A stretch of 59,395 bases of DNA. Source: a virus. The stretch is taken from positions 1 to 59,395 of IMG/VR virus record IMGVR_UViG_3300046693_000004; one strand, written 5' to 3'. This document shows positions 6,822 through 13,405 of this stretch, piece after piece. Each line of letters starts with the position of its first letter. Positions within the stretch are counted from its first letter, which is position 1. Under the pieces are notes generated by a model. It made no database searches, was not told where the DNA came from, and was given only the letters and a program-made list of their open reading frames with translations. A program made the position numbers and the translations under genes.

Positions 6822-7033
6822 GTCATAAAACCCTTTACTGCATATTTATTTCCAACATAATTATACATCTTCTCTTTTTCATACTTTGGCTTAGGCTCTT
6901 TCATCTTAACATGAATGCGATATTTTACTTGTTTCGTTTTATAAGCTCCTTTATTCCAATCAATACAATTATTTTTACTATCATATAGGGCGCTACATCC
7001 CCATTCATAAACATTCACCCAATATTCTTTCAT
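6818..7033 (-). CDS. small hypothetical protein (71 aa)
   Basis: 71-residue basic protein rich in Lys and Tyr (MKEYWVNVYEWGCSALYDS start), probably a small beta fold. ATGA junctions on both sides. Unrecognised. Confidence 0.55.
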   Translation of the reverse strand: MKEYWVNVYEWGCSALYDSKNNCIDWNKGAYKTKQVKYRIHVKMKEPKPKYEKEKMYNYVGNKYAVKGFMT

Positions 7034-7212
7034 TGTTTATTTCCATATCTTTTATGATAGCTAGCCCAACGCTTAGCTTCATCCTTTTCAAATAAGCTAT
7101 GTTGGCAACAAGAAAAATCAGGGCAATATTCATCATCAATTAAATTATGATAGCATCTTCCTTGCGCCCAAGCAAGAGTTTGAGCTTTAACCCGCTCTTG
7201 ATAGCTATTCAT
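7030..7212 (-). CDS. small cysteine-containing protein (60 aa)
   Basis: 60 residues with a cysteine/histidine cluster (RCYHNLIDDEYCPDFSCCQHS) that may bind metal, followed by a basic helical tail. I associate this short pattern with phage genes of unknown role. ATGA junctions at both ends. Confidence 0.55.
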   Translation of the reverse strand: MNSYQERVKAQTLAWAQGRCYHNLIDDEYCPDFSCCQHSLFEKDEAKRWASYHKRYGNKQ

Positions 7213-7418
7213 TTTCCCTTAGCTTTCCTCTTAACCGAATACGCAATTGCAACTGCTTGTTTAACTGGCTTACCAGCTTTCACTTCAGCTTTGATATTAG
7301 ATTTAAAAGCCTTTTGAGAAGCTGATTTCTTAAGTGGCATAATATTATACTCCTTTGGATATTGTGAATAACCTTCGGCTAAATATTTTCCCATATGAAT
7401 CCAATAAAATTCATTCAT
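7209..7418 (-). CDS. small basic protein with MPLKKSASQKAF domain (69 aa)
   Basis: The last 43 residues, from an internal ATG at 7340 preceded by GGAG, form a basic lysine-rich protein of a type common in phages (NIKAEVKAGKPVKQAVAIAY). The frame is open back to an ATG at 7418 that overlaps the upstream stop as ATGA. Either a 26-residue extension or two start sites are possible. Confidence 0.6.
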   Translation of the reverse strand: MNEFYWIHMGKYLAEGYSQYPKEYNIMPLKKSASQKAFKSNIKAEVKAGKPVKQAVAIAYSVKRKAKGK

Positions 7419-7585
7419 TCTTCCATCTTCGTATAAAGAGGAATTAAATTTCTAATAGCTGCTTCTGGAACACAAGGTTTAGAAAAAGTTACATAGCGTG
7501 TCCAGCATGAATATTTTTCCTTAGCATCTTTATCATAAAAACTTGCTAATTCATACATCCAAGCAACAGGAATATTATTCGTCAT
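7415..7585 (-). CDS. small hypothetical protein (56 aa)
   Basis: 56-codon frame starting MTNNIPVAWMYELASFYDK, soluble, unrecognised. Overlaps the upstream RHH gene by 11 bases and the next gene by ATGA. Confidence 0.5.
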   Translation of the reverse strand: MTNNIPVAWMYELASFYDKDAKEKYSCWTRYVTFSKPCVPEAAIRNLIPLYTKMEE

Positions 7586-7850
7586 TCTCTATTCCCCACT
7601 CAATATACTGTCTAACTTTTTCAGAAGCACTAACACCATCACGAGCAGCTACAGCTTTCACCTTATCCCATTCCTCACTCGAAATAGCAATAGACTGACG
7701 AGTGTCATATTGCTTTACAGGGCCACCGCGACCAAGTTTATTTATTGTCCAACCATTATTGCGACGACCAAGAGAATCAAGTTTAACACCCTGCTCCTTT
7801 AATCTTGCTTGTTGCCCATACCACAATTCGTCATCATGAGCACTACCCAT
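7575..7850 (-). CDS. ribbon-helix-helix-like regulator (91 aa)
   Basis: Start taken at 7850 (MGSAHDDELWYGQ). The C-terminal half (TRQSIAISSEEWDKVKAVAARDGVSASEKVRQYIEWG) has the strand-helix-helix layout of RHH DNA-binding proteins. The N-terminal half is arginine- and glycine-rich. Overlaps the upstream HTH gene by 8 bases, so the two could form a regulatory pair. Target unknown. Confidence 0.6.
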   Translation of the reverse strand: MGSAHDDELWYGQQARLKEQGVKLDSLGRRNNGWTINKLGRGGPVKQYDTRQSIAISSEEWDKVKAVAARDGVSASEKVRQYIEWGIENDE

Positions 7851-8208
7851 TTTTAACACCTAAAAATCTATTCAAACCACTTCTATCAGTCTCGTAACGA
7901 GCTAAACCATGCTTTTTACCCAATTGACTAACAAATCCAGCACTAACACCATACTGCCCACAAATATCTTTCTGCGGTACTCCAGCCTTAAGCTTAGCAA
8001 TAATTACAGCACGAGTATCATCACTAATCAATTGTTTAGGACGCTTAGGCAAGCTAAATTGTCTAGCATAACGTAATACAGTTGTTCTGCTCATATCAAA
8101 TGCTGCTGCTATTTCTTCAACATTCTGACCACTTTCATATTTATTTAACATTTGTGTTGTGCGCTCAAAGCGGCGCATATGGTCAACTTGAACAGATAAG
8201 AAGCGCAT
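7843..8208 (-). CDS. double helix-turn-helix DNA-binding protein (121 aa)
   Basis: Two helix-turn-helix segments can be seen. The first is VEEIAAAFDMSRTTVLRYAR at about residues 31-50. The second is PQKDICGQYGVSAGFVSQLG at about 77-96, each followed by a basic stretch. This resembles homeodomain-like resolvase or transposase HTH repeats without a catalytic domain. A transcription regulator of the left operon, or a packaging-initiation protein, are both possible. A TGTGGGYA site (7955) lies inside the gene. Confidence 0.65.
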   Translation of the reverse strand: MRFLSVQVDHMRRFERTTQMLNKYESGQNVEEIAAAFDMSRTTVLRYARQFSLPKRPKQLISDDTRAVIIAKLKAGVPQKDICGQYGVSAGFVSQLGKKHGLARYETDRSGLNRFLGVKNG

Positions 8209-8336
8209 TATTCCTCACTTGTTCCAGGTATAAGCCAGCAGGATTCATTAACAGCCCATTGACAGAATTTCCCGTCAAATCTTTTACAAATTATACAATA
8301 ATTATTTGCTTTATAGTACCAAATATACATATTCAT
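8208..8336 (-). CDS. micro-protein (42 aa)
   Basis: 42 codons, MNMYIWYYKANNYCIICKRF start, ending WLIPGTSEE. TAATG junction to the HTH gene. The motif WLIPGT also ends the 50-aa product of 8629-8781, so the two look related. Confidence 0.45.
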   Translation of the reverse strand: MNMYIWYYKANNYCIICKRFDGKFCQWAVNESCWLIPGTSEE

Positions 8337-8410
8337 TTTCCATTCTTATGCATACCAAACAAGATGCTTATATATCTATAAGACAAATACCAATTATATT
8401 CAGTAGTCAT
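8333..8410 (-). CDS. micro-protein (25 aa)
   Basis: 25-codon frame MTTEYNWYLSYRYISILFGM..., aromatic and partly hydrophobic, with ATGA junctions on both sides. Supported mainly by its place in the coupled chain. Confidence 0.3.
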   Translation of the reverse strand: MTTEYNWYLSYRYISILFGMHKNGK

Positions 8411-8538
8411 CGTGGCAACACCACATAGCTACACCATCCCTTGCTGATAATATTATTAACAACTGGCTCGTATTGAGCTACGAAATAGTGCTTTGTAATG
8501 TATTTAAAGAAGCGATGATAGAAGGAATTATAAGTCAT
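8407..8538 (-). CDS. micro-protein ending SYVVLPR (43 aa)
   Basis: 43-codon frame starting MTYNSFYHRFFKYITKHYF and ending CSYVVLPR. The ending recurs in the 28-aa product of 8878-8964 (YSYVVLPQ). ATGA junctions on both sides. Confidence 0.4.
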   Translation of the reverse strand: MTYNSFYHRFFKYITKHYFVAQYEPVVNNIISKGWCSYVVLPR

Positions 8539-8636
8539 TTGAATCCACCATCTAGCAATACTCTTACGAGGAAATAAATTGTTATAACGATTAATACTAT
8601 TTGAATAATGTTTAGATTTGGTATCTCGTTAGTCAT
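8535..8636 (-). CDS. single-helix membrane micro-protein (33 aa)
   Basis: 33 codons with one clear hydrophobic helix (IIQIVLIVITIYFLVRVLL) and a polar N-terminus. ATGA into the next gene. Confidence 0.45.
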   Translation of the reverse strand: MTNEIPNLNIIQIVLIVITIYFLVRVLLDGGFK

Positions 8637-8781
8637 TGTATGTTCCCGGTATTAGCCATTCGCTATCAGACGGCCTATTATCCCATGATGTATAATCACC
8701 AGTTATAGCGATTATACCAACATGTGTTTCATCACTGCTATTATCATACCAAGCAGGCACAGTGTTATAAATCACAAACAT
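8629..8781 (-). CDS. micro-protein (50 aa)
   Basis: 50 codons starting MFVIYNTVPAWYDNSSDE and ending SEWLIPGTYND, sharing WLIPGT with the 42-aa product of 8208-8336. Overlaps the next start by 8 bases. Confidence 0.4.
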   Translation of the reverse strand: MFVIYNTVPAWYDNSSDETHVGIIAITGDYTSWDNRPSDSEWLIPGTYND

Positions 8782-8782
8782 T

Positions 8783-8881
8783 TCACAAATCCTGCCATCT
8801 ATGCCCACAAAGAGGCTGCTTGTCCAATCCGTAAGCTAGTACACCAACTATGATCATTGGAGCAAATATAAGTAATATCAT
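8783..8881 (-). CDS. single-helix membrane micro-protein (32 aa)
   Basis: 32 codons beginning with a hydrophobic helix (MILLIFAPMIIVGVLAYGL), then a short polar tail that holds a TGTGGGYA site. Starts in an ATGA overlap. Confidence 0.4.
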   Translation of the reverse strand: MILLIFAPMIIVGVLAYGLDKQPLCGHRWQDL

Positions 8882-8964
8882 TGCGGCAACACCACGTAGG
8901 AATACCAATACGGTGCTCTACTAGAAATAATTACAATAGGCTCCCAATTTTGACACCAGAACAT
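8878..8964 (-). CDS. micro-protein ending SYVVLPQ (28 aa)
   Basis: 28 codons starting MFWCQNWEPIVIISSRAP. The end YWYSYVVLPQ resembles the end of the 43-aa product of 8407-8538, suggesting duplication within this array. Confidence 0.35.
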   Translation of the reverse strand: MFWCQNWEPIVIISSRAPYWYSYVVLPQ

Positions 8965-9072
8965 TTAAACCTCCCAAAACCAGAGTGGATTTAAAAACGG
9001 CTCTTCAATCCACGTAATTTTAGCGCCATCACTAATTGCAAACTTATTATTTAGACCCATCCAAATTATCAT
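8965..9072 (-). CDS. micro-protein (35 aa)
   Basis: 35 codons, tryptophan-rich (MIIWMGLNNKFAISDGAKIT start, ending WFWEV). Its TAA is followed directly by the ATG of the next gene. Confidence 0.35.
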   Translation of the reverse strand: MIIWMGLNNKFAISDGAKITWIEEPFLNPLWFWEV

Positions 9073-9075
9073 TAC

Positions 9076-9165
9076 TCAATCTCCCCAAAACCATACACCA
9101 CTACGGCCAAAATAATATCTTACGCCATGAAAGTCAACGTATTTTAGTTTGCTCCAACGTGACAT
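9076..9165 (-). CDS. micro-protein (29 aa)
   Basis: 29 codons, MSRWSKLKYVDFHGVRYYF start, ending WFWGD, similar in its end to the previous product (WFWEV). Overlaps the upstream frame by about 30 bases, so one of the two may be wrong. Confidence 0.3.
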   Translation of the reverse strand: MSRWSKLKYVDFHGVRYYFGRSGVWFWGD

Positions 9166-9253
9166 ATCGTTCTCCCGAATTTAAATGAATTAGGACAACA
9201 TTAAGCTGATAAGTCAAGTGACGCATTACACGTAGCTCTTGCTCTTTAGTCAT
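9134..9253 (-). CDS. micro-protein (39 aa)
   Basis: 39 codons, MTKEQELRVMRHLTYQLNVV start, soluble helical look. Overlaps the next frame by 32 bases. Unrecognised. Confidence 0.35.
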   Translation of the reverse strand: MTKEQELRVMRHLTYQLNVVLIHLNSGERYVTLEQTKIR

Positions 9254-9262
9254 ATCACACAC

Positions 9263-9406
9263 TCACTTAAAACAAATAGCTGCGGCGATTAGGAATAGTG
9301 CAATAGCTTGAAAATTGCTAGCTGGAAAATCTTTCTCTTGAAATGAAATAATTAAGATTACAGGCGCAAGTATCAAGCTAATTCCACCAATCGCATTCAC
9401 AATCAT
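9263..9406 (-). CDS. two-helix membrane micro-protein (47 aa)
   Basis: 47 codons with two hydrophobic segments (GGISLILAPVILIISF and IALFLIAAAICF) joined by a short polar loop. Starts in an ATGA overlap. A holin-like shape, but nothing specific supports lysis. Confidence 0.45.
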   Translation of the reverse strand: MIVNAIGGISLILAPVILIISFQEKDFPASNFQAIALFLIAAAICFK

Positions 9407-9573
9407 TTGCTATTCCTTTCCAATTCCGTAGCTACTAATGTGGGTATTCTATTAATAATAATTCTAGAACCTTTCAAACTCGGCGCAACAGGCTGAAACT
9501 CAACGCGACCTTCAGCATAGATATTAAACCATTTATCATCATAGCTAAATTTGAATACAGGTATGTCATTCAT
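9403..9573 (-). CDS. small hypothetical protein (56 aa)
   Basis: 56 codons, MNDIPVFKFSYDDKWFNIYA start, a likely small beta protein. TAATG junction upstream, ATGA downstream. A TGTGGGTA site (9439-9446) lies inside. Confidence 0.5.
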   Translation of the reverse strand: MNDIPVFKFSYDDKWFNIYAEGRVEFQPVAPSLKGSRIIINRIPTLVATELERNSK

Positions 9574-9662
9574 TATTTATTCCTTCCAAATACATATGGC
9601 GAGATAAACCATCCTAAAGCGAAGAACGCAATATACCACATTGCAAACAAAGCACATTCCAT
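9573..9662 (-). CDS. single-helix membrane micro-protein (29 aa)
   Basis: 29 codons, almost entirely one aromatic hydrophobic helix (FAMWYIAFFALGWFISPYVF). Starts directly after the stop of the 63-aa gene. Confidence 0.45.
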   Translation of the reverse strand: MECALFAMWYIAFFALGWFISPYVFGRNK

Positions 9663-9854
9663 TTACATATTCCTTATCTTCTCTTCTGTTACCACTTCAC
9701 AGAAGCGTTCATATTTATTATGCAAGTAAGCTCGTTCCTCCGCAGTCATATGGTCAAGCATAGCACCCTGAGCAATCAAAGGCCACAAATCTTTATTTAC
9801 CACAAGATTGGAGATAAAGAAATGTACAATTGGGTCAGGATGACGCTTAACCAT
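9663..9854 (-). CDS. small hypothetical protein (63 aa)
   Basis: Start placed at 9854 (MVKRHPDPIVHFFISNLVVN), because the longer frame to 9905 overlaps a better membrane micro-gene. Soluble and helical with an acidic C-terminal half. Unrecognised. Confidence 0.5.
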   Translation of the reverse strand: MVKRHPDPIVHFFISNLVVNKDLWPLIAQGAMLDHMTAEERAYLHNKYERFCEVVTEEKIRNM

Positions 9855-9939
9855 TATCGCGCTTCCATAACTCATATTCAATTCTAGCACCAATACAGAT
9901 ACCAATCAATAGACCAATTATGAGTAATTTCAAGTCCAT
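9847..9939 (-). CDS. single-helix membrane micro-protein (30 aa)
   Basis: 30 codons, MDLKLLIIGLLIGICIGARI start: one hydrophobic helix then a charged tail, a type I or spanin-like shape. Overlaps the next start by 8 bases. Confidence 0.45.
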   Translation of the reverse strand: MDLKLLIIGLLIGICIGARIEYELWKRDNG

Positions 9940-9940
9940 A

Positions 9941-10471
9941 TCATTCCACCTTCACACTAAGGCACCATTTTTGAATAATTTCTTTAGCAGCATGACCATT
10001 ATCAAGATAAGTATCTGGTGTCAATAGTCGTAATACTTGCCAACTAGTCGGGTAGTTCTCTTGCACGCGAGCCATCCATCGCAGTAGTTCGGGTTTGTCA
10101 TATTCACAAGATTTACCTTGAACCCCAATCAAGTAAGAAGGCACAACACTACTAAAACCAGCTAATGTAGGCAGATGATAAATATTCCAACCTTCATCCT
10201 TTTCCCCCGGCTCGCAAAAGTCAAGCCCCAAGTCACCAACTACGATAACAGGAATTGTTTTATTACCTAGTTTGATTGGACGGATTTCCCTTGTGCTTCC
10301 ATCAGATATTATATCTACACCATACATAATAACTGACTTGCCCACACTTACAGGCGCCATCCAAGGTGTTTTAGTTTTAAGCCTCTCTAGCCCCGGAGGT
10401 TCAGGTAATTCATCATCAGGCTTCCAATTTTCAATCTTCGGCTTATCACCCCATTCCTTTGACCAATTCAT
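9941..10471 (-). CDS. hypothetical phage protein (176 aa)
   Basis: 176-residue soluble protein, the largest in this part of the left arm. The start (MNWSKEWGDKPKIENWKPDD) is fixed by an ATGA overlap with the upstream micro-gene. It contains a beta-rich middle and a C-terminal helical tryptophan-containing part. I do not recognise a family. Confidence 0.6.
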   Translation of the reverse strand: MNWSKEWGDKPKIENWKPDDELPEPPGLERLKTKTPWMAPVSVGKSVIMYGVDIISDGSTREIRPIKLGNKTIPVIVVGDLGLDFCEPGEKDEGWNIYHLPTLAGFSSVVPSYLIGVQGKSCEYDKPELLRWMARVQENYPTSWQVLRLLTPDTYLDNGHAAKEIIQKWCLSVKVE

Positions 10472-10605
10472 TTGAACCTCCTGCTACAGCAGACAATACT
10501 AATGCCCAAAATCCATAAAATAACAAACATAGTATTATTTTCTTTATGGGCATTTATAGAAGCCATCATGAACATTAAAAGGCTACAACGATAAATACCA
10601 TTCAT
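10468..10605 (-). CDS. membrane micro-protein (45 aa)
   Basis: 45 codons with a hydrophobic C-terminal half (FVILWILGISIVCC) and a methionine-rich N-terminal half that may also insert. ATGA into the 176-aa gene. Confidence 0.4.
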   Translation of the reverse strand: MNGIYRCSLLMFMMASINAHKENNTMFVILWILGISIVCCSRRFK

Positions 10606-10657
10606 ATCTATACCTCATTCCTTTGCTGAATGCCCCGCAGTATGTAGCATCATTCAT
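10583..10657 (-). CDS. possible micro-protein (24 aa)
   Basis: 24-codon frame MNDATYCGAFSKGMRYRYEW... starting in an ATGA overlap but overlapping the next frame by 23 bases. Weakly supported. Confidence 0.2.
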   Translation of the reverse strand: MNDATYCGAFSKGMRYRYEWYLSL

Positions 10658-10806
10658 TTTGCGAAATCCTTTAAGATAAGACACATACCAATTCCAATAC
10701 AAAATCCAAAGCTAATAGCACTCCATATATCAGAGTTATTAAATTTATCGTAGATATAAGGAAGGTTAACTAGACCAGCGGCTATTGTTACAACACCATA
10801 TATCAT
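10654..10806 (-). CDS. two-helix membrane micro-protein (50 aa)
   Basis: 50 codons with hydrophobic segments at both ends (YGVVTIAAGLVNLPYIY and ISFGFCIGIGMCLIL). TGATG junction upstream, ATGA downstream. Confidence 0.45.
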   Translation of the reverse strand: MIYGVVTIAAGLVNLPYIYDKFNNSDIWSAISFGFCIGIGMCLILKDFAK

Positions 10807-10892
10807 CACTTATACCCCTTCATCTTCATATATCCCACCCATACCACAATCCAAGCGATTGGCAATAGCAAGACCAGAAGCAAATAATACAT
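10806..10892 (-). CDS. single-helix membrane micro-protein (28 aa)
   Basis: 28 codons, MYYLLLVLLLPIAWIVVWVG then a short basic tail. A GGGAGG ribosome site precedes the ATG, which is unusually strong support for so short a gene. Confidence 0.5.
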   Translation of the reverse strand: MYYLLLVLLLPIAWIVVWVGYMKMKGYK

Positions 10893-10894
10893 TT

Positions 10895-10963
10895 TTACCT
10901 CCCTAATGCTAGATAAATTAATACAGCAGCTATAATAATTAAAACAAATATTGCAAACTCCAT
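10895..10963 (-). CDS. single-helix membrane micro-protein (22 aa)
   Basis: 22 codons, MEFAIFVLIIIAAVLIYLAL, essentially one membrane helix. It starts just after the stop of the 94-aa gene with an AAGGAGG-like sequence upstream. Confidence 0.45.
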   Translation of the reverse strand: MEFAIFVLIIIAAVLIYLALGR

Positions 10964-10964
10964 T

Positions 10965-11249
10965 TTATTCCTCCTTCAATGCTGCGTCAACTGCACATTC
11001 CCATACAGCGAATGGAAAGCAAGACTGCATCTTTCCATGTCCTGTAGCCATTCTCATTTCATAATAATCATTCTGCATCTTAGATGTAGGCTCGCGCATT
11101 GCTTTAATAACGAGCTTAGCCATATCGATATGAATCTGTTTTTGCAAATCACTCATAGTACCTATTTCATAATTATCCCATTGTAAACCAGATTCGCCGC
11201 ATTCATTATAATCCCATAAAGCCCTAGCCACCTTCTCAATCATATTCAT
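10965..11249 (-). CDS. hypothetical phage protein (94 aa)
   Basis: 94-residue soluble protein (MNMIEKVARALWDYNECGES start). The pattern of an N-terminal amphipathic helix and a C-terminal alanine/tryptophan helix is, from memory, frequent among small phage proteins of Rhizobiales. Function unknown. TAATG junction with the next upstream gene. Confidence 0.6.
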   Translation of the reverse strand: MNMIEKVARALWDYNECGESGLQWDNYEIGTMSDLQKQIHIDMAKLVIKAMREPTSKMQNDYYEMRMATGHGKMQSCFPFAVWECAVDAALKEE

Positions 11250-11587
11250 TATCTCTTCTCCATGCTATCTACTACACCATCAGCATATTCAAGCCGTTGC
11301 ATAATCAGCGGCTTAATGCGTTCATAAATTTCTTCATATTCATTAGCACATTCTTGCATAGTTTCCTCTCTACTCTTTTGCTTAGGAAGTAGCGTCATCA
11401 TCATATCTGCCATCAAAGCAGAAATAAAATAATCTTTCGCTTGATCGCATATATGCATTCTCTGTGCTGAAATAACAACAGCAGTACAAATCATTGCTGA
11501 TAGATTATCTATATTATCATTCATCACTGTCAATCTCTCCTGAAAGCAATGACACTCAGGTATTGTTAGGCCAATTGGTTTAATCAT
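11249..11587 (-). CDS. hypothetical phage protein (112 aa)
   Basis: 112-residue helical protein rich in Met and Ala. The ATG at 11587 overlaps the stop of the upstream split gene as ATGA. An internal start at MNDNIDNLSAM is possible. Unrecognised. Confidence 0.55.
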   Translation of the reverse strand: MIKPIGLTIPECHCFQERLTVMNDNIDNLSAMICTAVVISAQRMHICDQAKDYFISALMADMMMTLLPKQKSREETMQECANEYEEIYERIKPLIMQRLEYADGVVDSMEKR

Positions 11588-11742
11588 TCGCCCTTCTCCT
11601 TAAATACCTTCACCATATCCAATATAATTTCTGCTCTATTCAAGCAAGCTTGCCCCATTTAACTATCAGGACCAAACTTACCAACAGCTTCTAGCAATCC
11701 ATTAACATACTTCTTAATCCAATCAATAGGAATAGCATTCAT
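11584..11742 (-). pseudogene. small phage gene split by an in-frame TAA
   Basis: From the ATG at 11742 the frame gives 27 residues (MNAIPIDWIKKYVNGLLEAV start), a TAA at 11661-11659, then an immediate ATG and 24 more residues in the same frame (MGQACLNRAEIILDMVKVFK). The two parts together look like one small helical phage protein of about 52 residues. Either one gene has a nonsense codon or two coupled micro-genes lie end to end. Confidence 0.5.
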
Positions 11743-12137
11743 TCATCCTTCTCCTTCTCAAATCCAAAATTAGTTTTAGTATCCGCAACAGTTATACTAT
11801 TAGGATTGGCAGGATGACCCATCTTATTCAAAGTGTCAACAATGCCGGTGCTTGAAGCAATAGCTGCTTGCTCGTCTAGTGGCTTGCAGGCTACCTCATA
11901 ACCAACTTCAGGTCCGTGGTCTACTACTCGAAATTTCTTACCATACTTCTTACCCATTCGATTAGCAAATGGACGTAAGCTGGTAATCTTCATTTCATTA
12001 TGTGCGACAATGAAGCTCTTACCAATTGGCACAGTTGCCCACGGATATTTAGGTGTAAAGGCGTGTCGCTTGATTGGCTCGCTGGATTGTGGCGAGCTAT
12101 CGACTATGCCACGCAACTTTGCGTTCTCGTCTTGCAT
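11739..12137 (-). CDS. phage protein with YPW.TVPIGKSFIV domain (132 aa)
   Basis: Residues about 29-43 (YPWATVPIGKSFIVA) followed by SLRPFANRMGKKYGKKFRVVD form a compact domain I know from small phage proteins of unknown function. Related domains occur in 1190-1837 and 58625-59290. It is the first gene of the leftward operon, so it is probably expressed early. The C-terminal 50 residues look disordered. Confidence 0.65.
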   Translation of the reverse strand: MQDENAKLRGIVDSSPQSSEPIKRHAFTPKYPWATVPIGKSFIVAHNEMKITSLRPFANRMGKKYGKKFRVVDHGPEVGYEVACKPLDEQAAIASSTGIVDTLNKMGHPANPNSITVADTKTNFGFEKEKDE

Positions 12138-12185
12138 TTTCAGCTTGTCCCTTTGTTACTTCTGCTAGCGATCTAACAGCGCATG

Positions 12186-12214
12186 AAGGTACTCGCCACT
12201 AGTCACTGTGTCAA
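12186..12214 (-). promoter_or_regulatory. candidate leftward early promoter
   Basis: TTGACA (12214-12209) and TACCTT (12191-12186) on the minus strand, 17 nt apart, about 50 bases upstream of the first leftward gene. The extended -35 gCTTGACACA recurs at the rightward promoter (12580). Confidence 0.5.
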
Positions 12215-12579
12215 GCTAGAATGAGACTAAGGTGAAAACAAAATTGAGAGAACAAAACGTGAATATTTGTAGCTTCATTGTATACCCACACATAGGCTGT
12301 TTACGGGCTTTTTCTGCGAAAAGTCCCTCTCTCACTTACTTATCTATTAATATAATATAATATATTATTATTTATTATTATTACATACATATAGGTACAA
12401 TGATACAAGCAGTTACAATTGTACCGACTTGCATCGTTGTACCGCCCTCCCTTCCCCCTCCAGAGCCCTAAACATTATACAACATTAAACTCATTGAAAT
12501 CGTTGAAGAAAATCATTATACTTGTGAGTTAATGTCGACTTTTGCAATAGATTTTGACATTTTTGTGGGCACAAAATGC

Positions 12580-12608
12580 TTGACACACTCACAAGCATGA
12601 GTTATCGT
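12580..12608 (+). promoter_or_regulatory. candidate rightward early promoter
   Basis: TTGACA (12580-12585), a 17-nt spacer and TATCGT (12603-12608), about 40 bases upstream of the first rightward gene. Just upstream, a TGTGGGCA site lies in the near-palindrome TTTTGTGGGCACAAAA (12561-12576), a possible operator. Confidence 0.45.
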
Positions 12609-12646
12609 TCGCGTTCCAATATGAAAGACAACATGAGGAACATCTA

Positions 12647-12871
12647 GTGTCAAAGCTTGACGATGAAATTGAAGAGTTGAAGCGCAATGTGCGTGACATC
12701 ACGCCACAAAATATACAACGTCTTAGACAACTGCGTACAAAGGGCGAACGGCCTACAGCAGGCAAGCGAATAGCTAAGTTAGAAAATCGTATGAAAGAAC
12801 TTGAAATTGAAGTTGAGCGGTTACGTAGTATGGTCAATCACATGATGCCTGATAAGTCAGATGATGATTGA
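12647..12871 (+). CDS. coiled-coil small protein (74 aa), GTG start
   Basis: GTG start at 12647 preceded by GAGGAAC. The 74 residues are charged and helical (DDEIEELKRNVRD..., KRIAKLENRMKELEIEVERL), a likely coiled coil. First gene of the rightward operon. Role unknown; perhaps an oligomerising regulator. Confidence 0.55.
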   Translation: MSKLDDEIEELKRNVRDITPQNIQRLRQLRTKGERPTAGKRIAKLENRMKELEIEVERLRSMVNHMMPDKSDDD

Positions 12872-12989
12872 TTTGTGGTGATGATAGGGCACAAGGCAAG
12901 CTAACGTGACGATACAAACGATACAATTTAGCTATTGCAATTGTTATTCGATGGAGTTAGATTATTGAAGTCAACCAAGGGGAATGGAC

Positions 12990-13139
12990 ATGGAACTCAC
13001 CATCAGCGAAATGATTGCAATTGTGAATGCAATGAAGCATTACAATCCAAAAGCTTTATGTCTCAAAGAGCAAAAGGAAGCGTTGCTAAAGAAGCTGAAT
13101 GAGGAAATTGACAATCAGATGGATAAAGTTCAAATCTAG
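12990..13139 (+). CDS. small helical protein (49 aa)
   Basis: Start chosen at 12990 because AAGGGG at 12977-12982 gives good spacing; an ATG at 12984 is too close. The product starts MELTISEMIAIVNAMKHYN and is helical with a lysine-rich middle. Unrecognised. Confidence 0.5.
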   Translation: MELTISEMIAIVNAMKHYNPKALCLKEQKEALLKKLNEEIDNQMDKVQI

Positions 13140-13142
13140 GGA

Positions 13143-13171
13143 TTGACAACCTCATCAGCTTAACTTAGATT
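13143..13171 (+). promoter_or_regulatory. candidate rightward promoter
   Basis: TTGACA (13143-13148) and TAGATT (13166-13171) separated by 17 nt, 27 bases before the start at 13198. Sequence match only. Confidence 0.4.
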
Positions 13172-13197
13172 ACTGTATCGAAGCAAGGGGAAGTGAA

Positions 13198-13401
13198 ATG
13201 ATTACCACTAGCCAAATCCTTAAGCAAATTGACTGCAAGCACCTTTCGCTTATGAATGGAAAGGGCTACTGGTACTTTATCTTCGATAATAACATCGCTT
13301 ATGAAACACACAGTATCTATACAATGCGTCTGAATGATCTTCGCATTGAAGAATGGATAGCAGAAGGTAAAGAATTTGTTGACGCAATGAAGGGGAGATA
13401 A
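13198..13401 (+). CDS. small hypothetical protein (67 aa)
   Basis: 67-residue soluble protein starting MITTSQILKQIDCKHLSLMN, with AAGGGGAAG just upstream. Probably a small alpha/beta fold. Unrecognised. Confidence 0.55.
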   Translation: MITTSQILKQIDCKHLSLMNGKGYWYFIFDNNIAYETHSIYTMRLNDLRIEEWIAEGKEFVDAMKGR

Positions 13402-13405
13402 ATAA

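Larger units (their letters stand above)
12138..12646. other. divergent control region and candidate replication origin
   Basis: This 509-base region between the leftward and rightward operons holds no convincing gene. An AT-only tract with TAATATAATATA-like repeats lies at about 12345-12390. It is followed by three copies of a GTACAAT element: GGTACAAT 12394, ATTGTACC 12418 and GTTGTACC 12436. These form inverted repeats. Candidate promoters face outward on both sides. TGTGGGYA sites at 12283 and 12564 point toward each other's outside in opposite orientation. AT-rich DNA, iteron-like repeats and divergent promoters together suggest a replication origin; this is inference. Confidence 0.5.
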
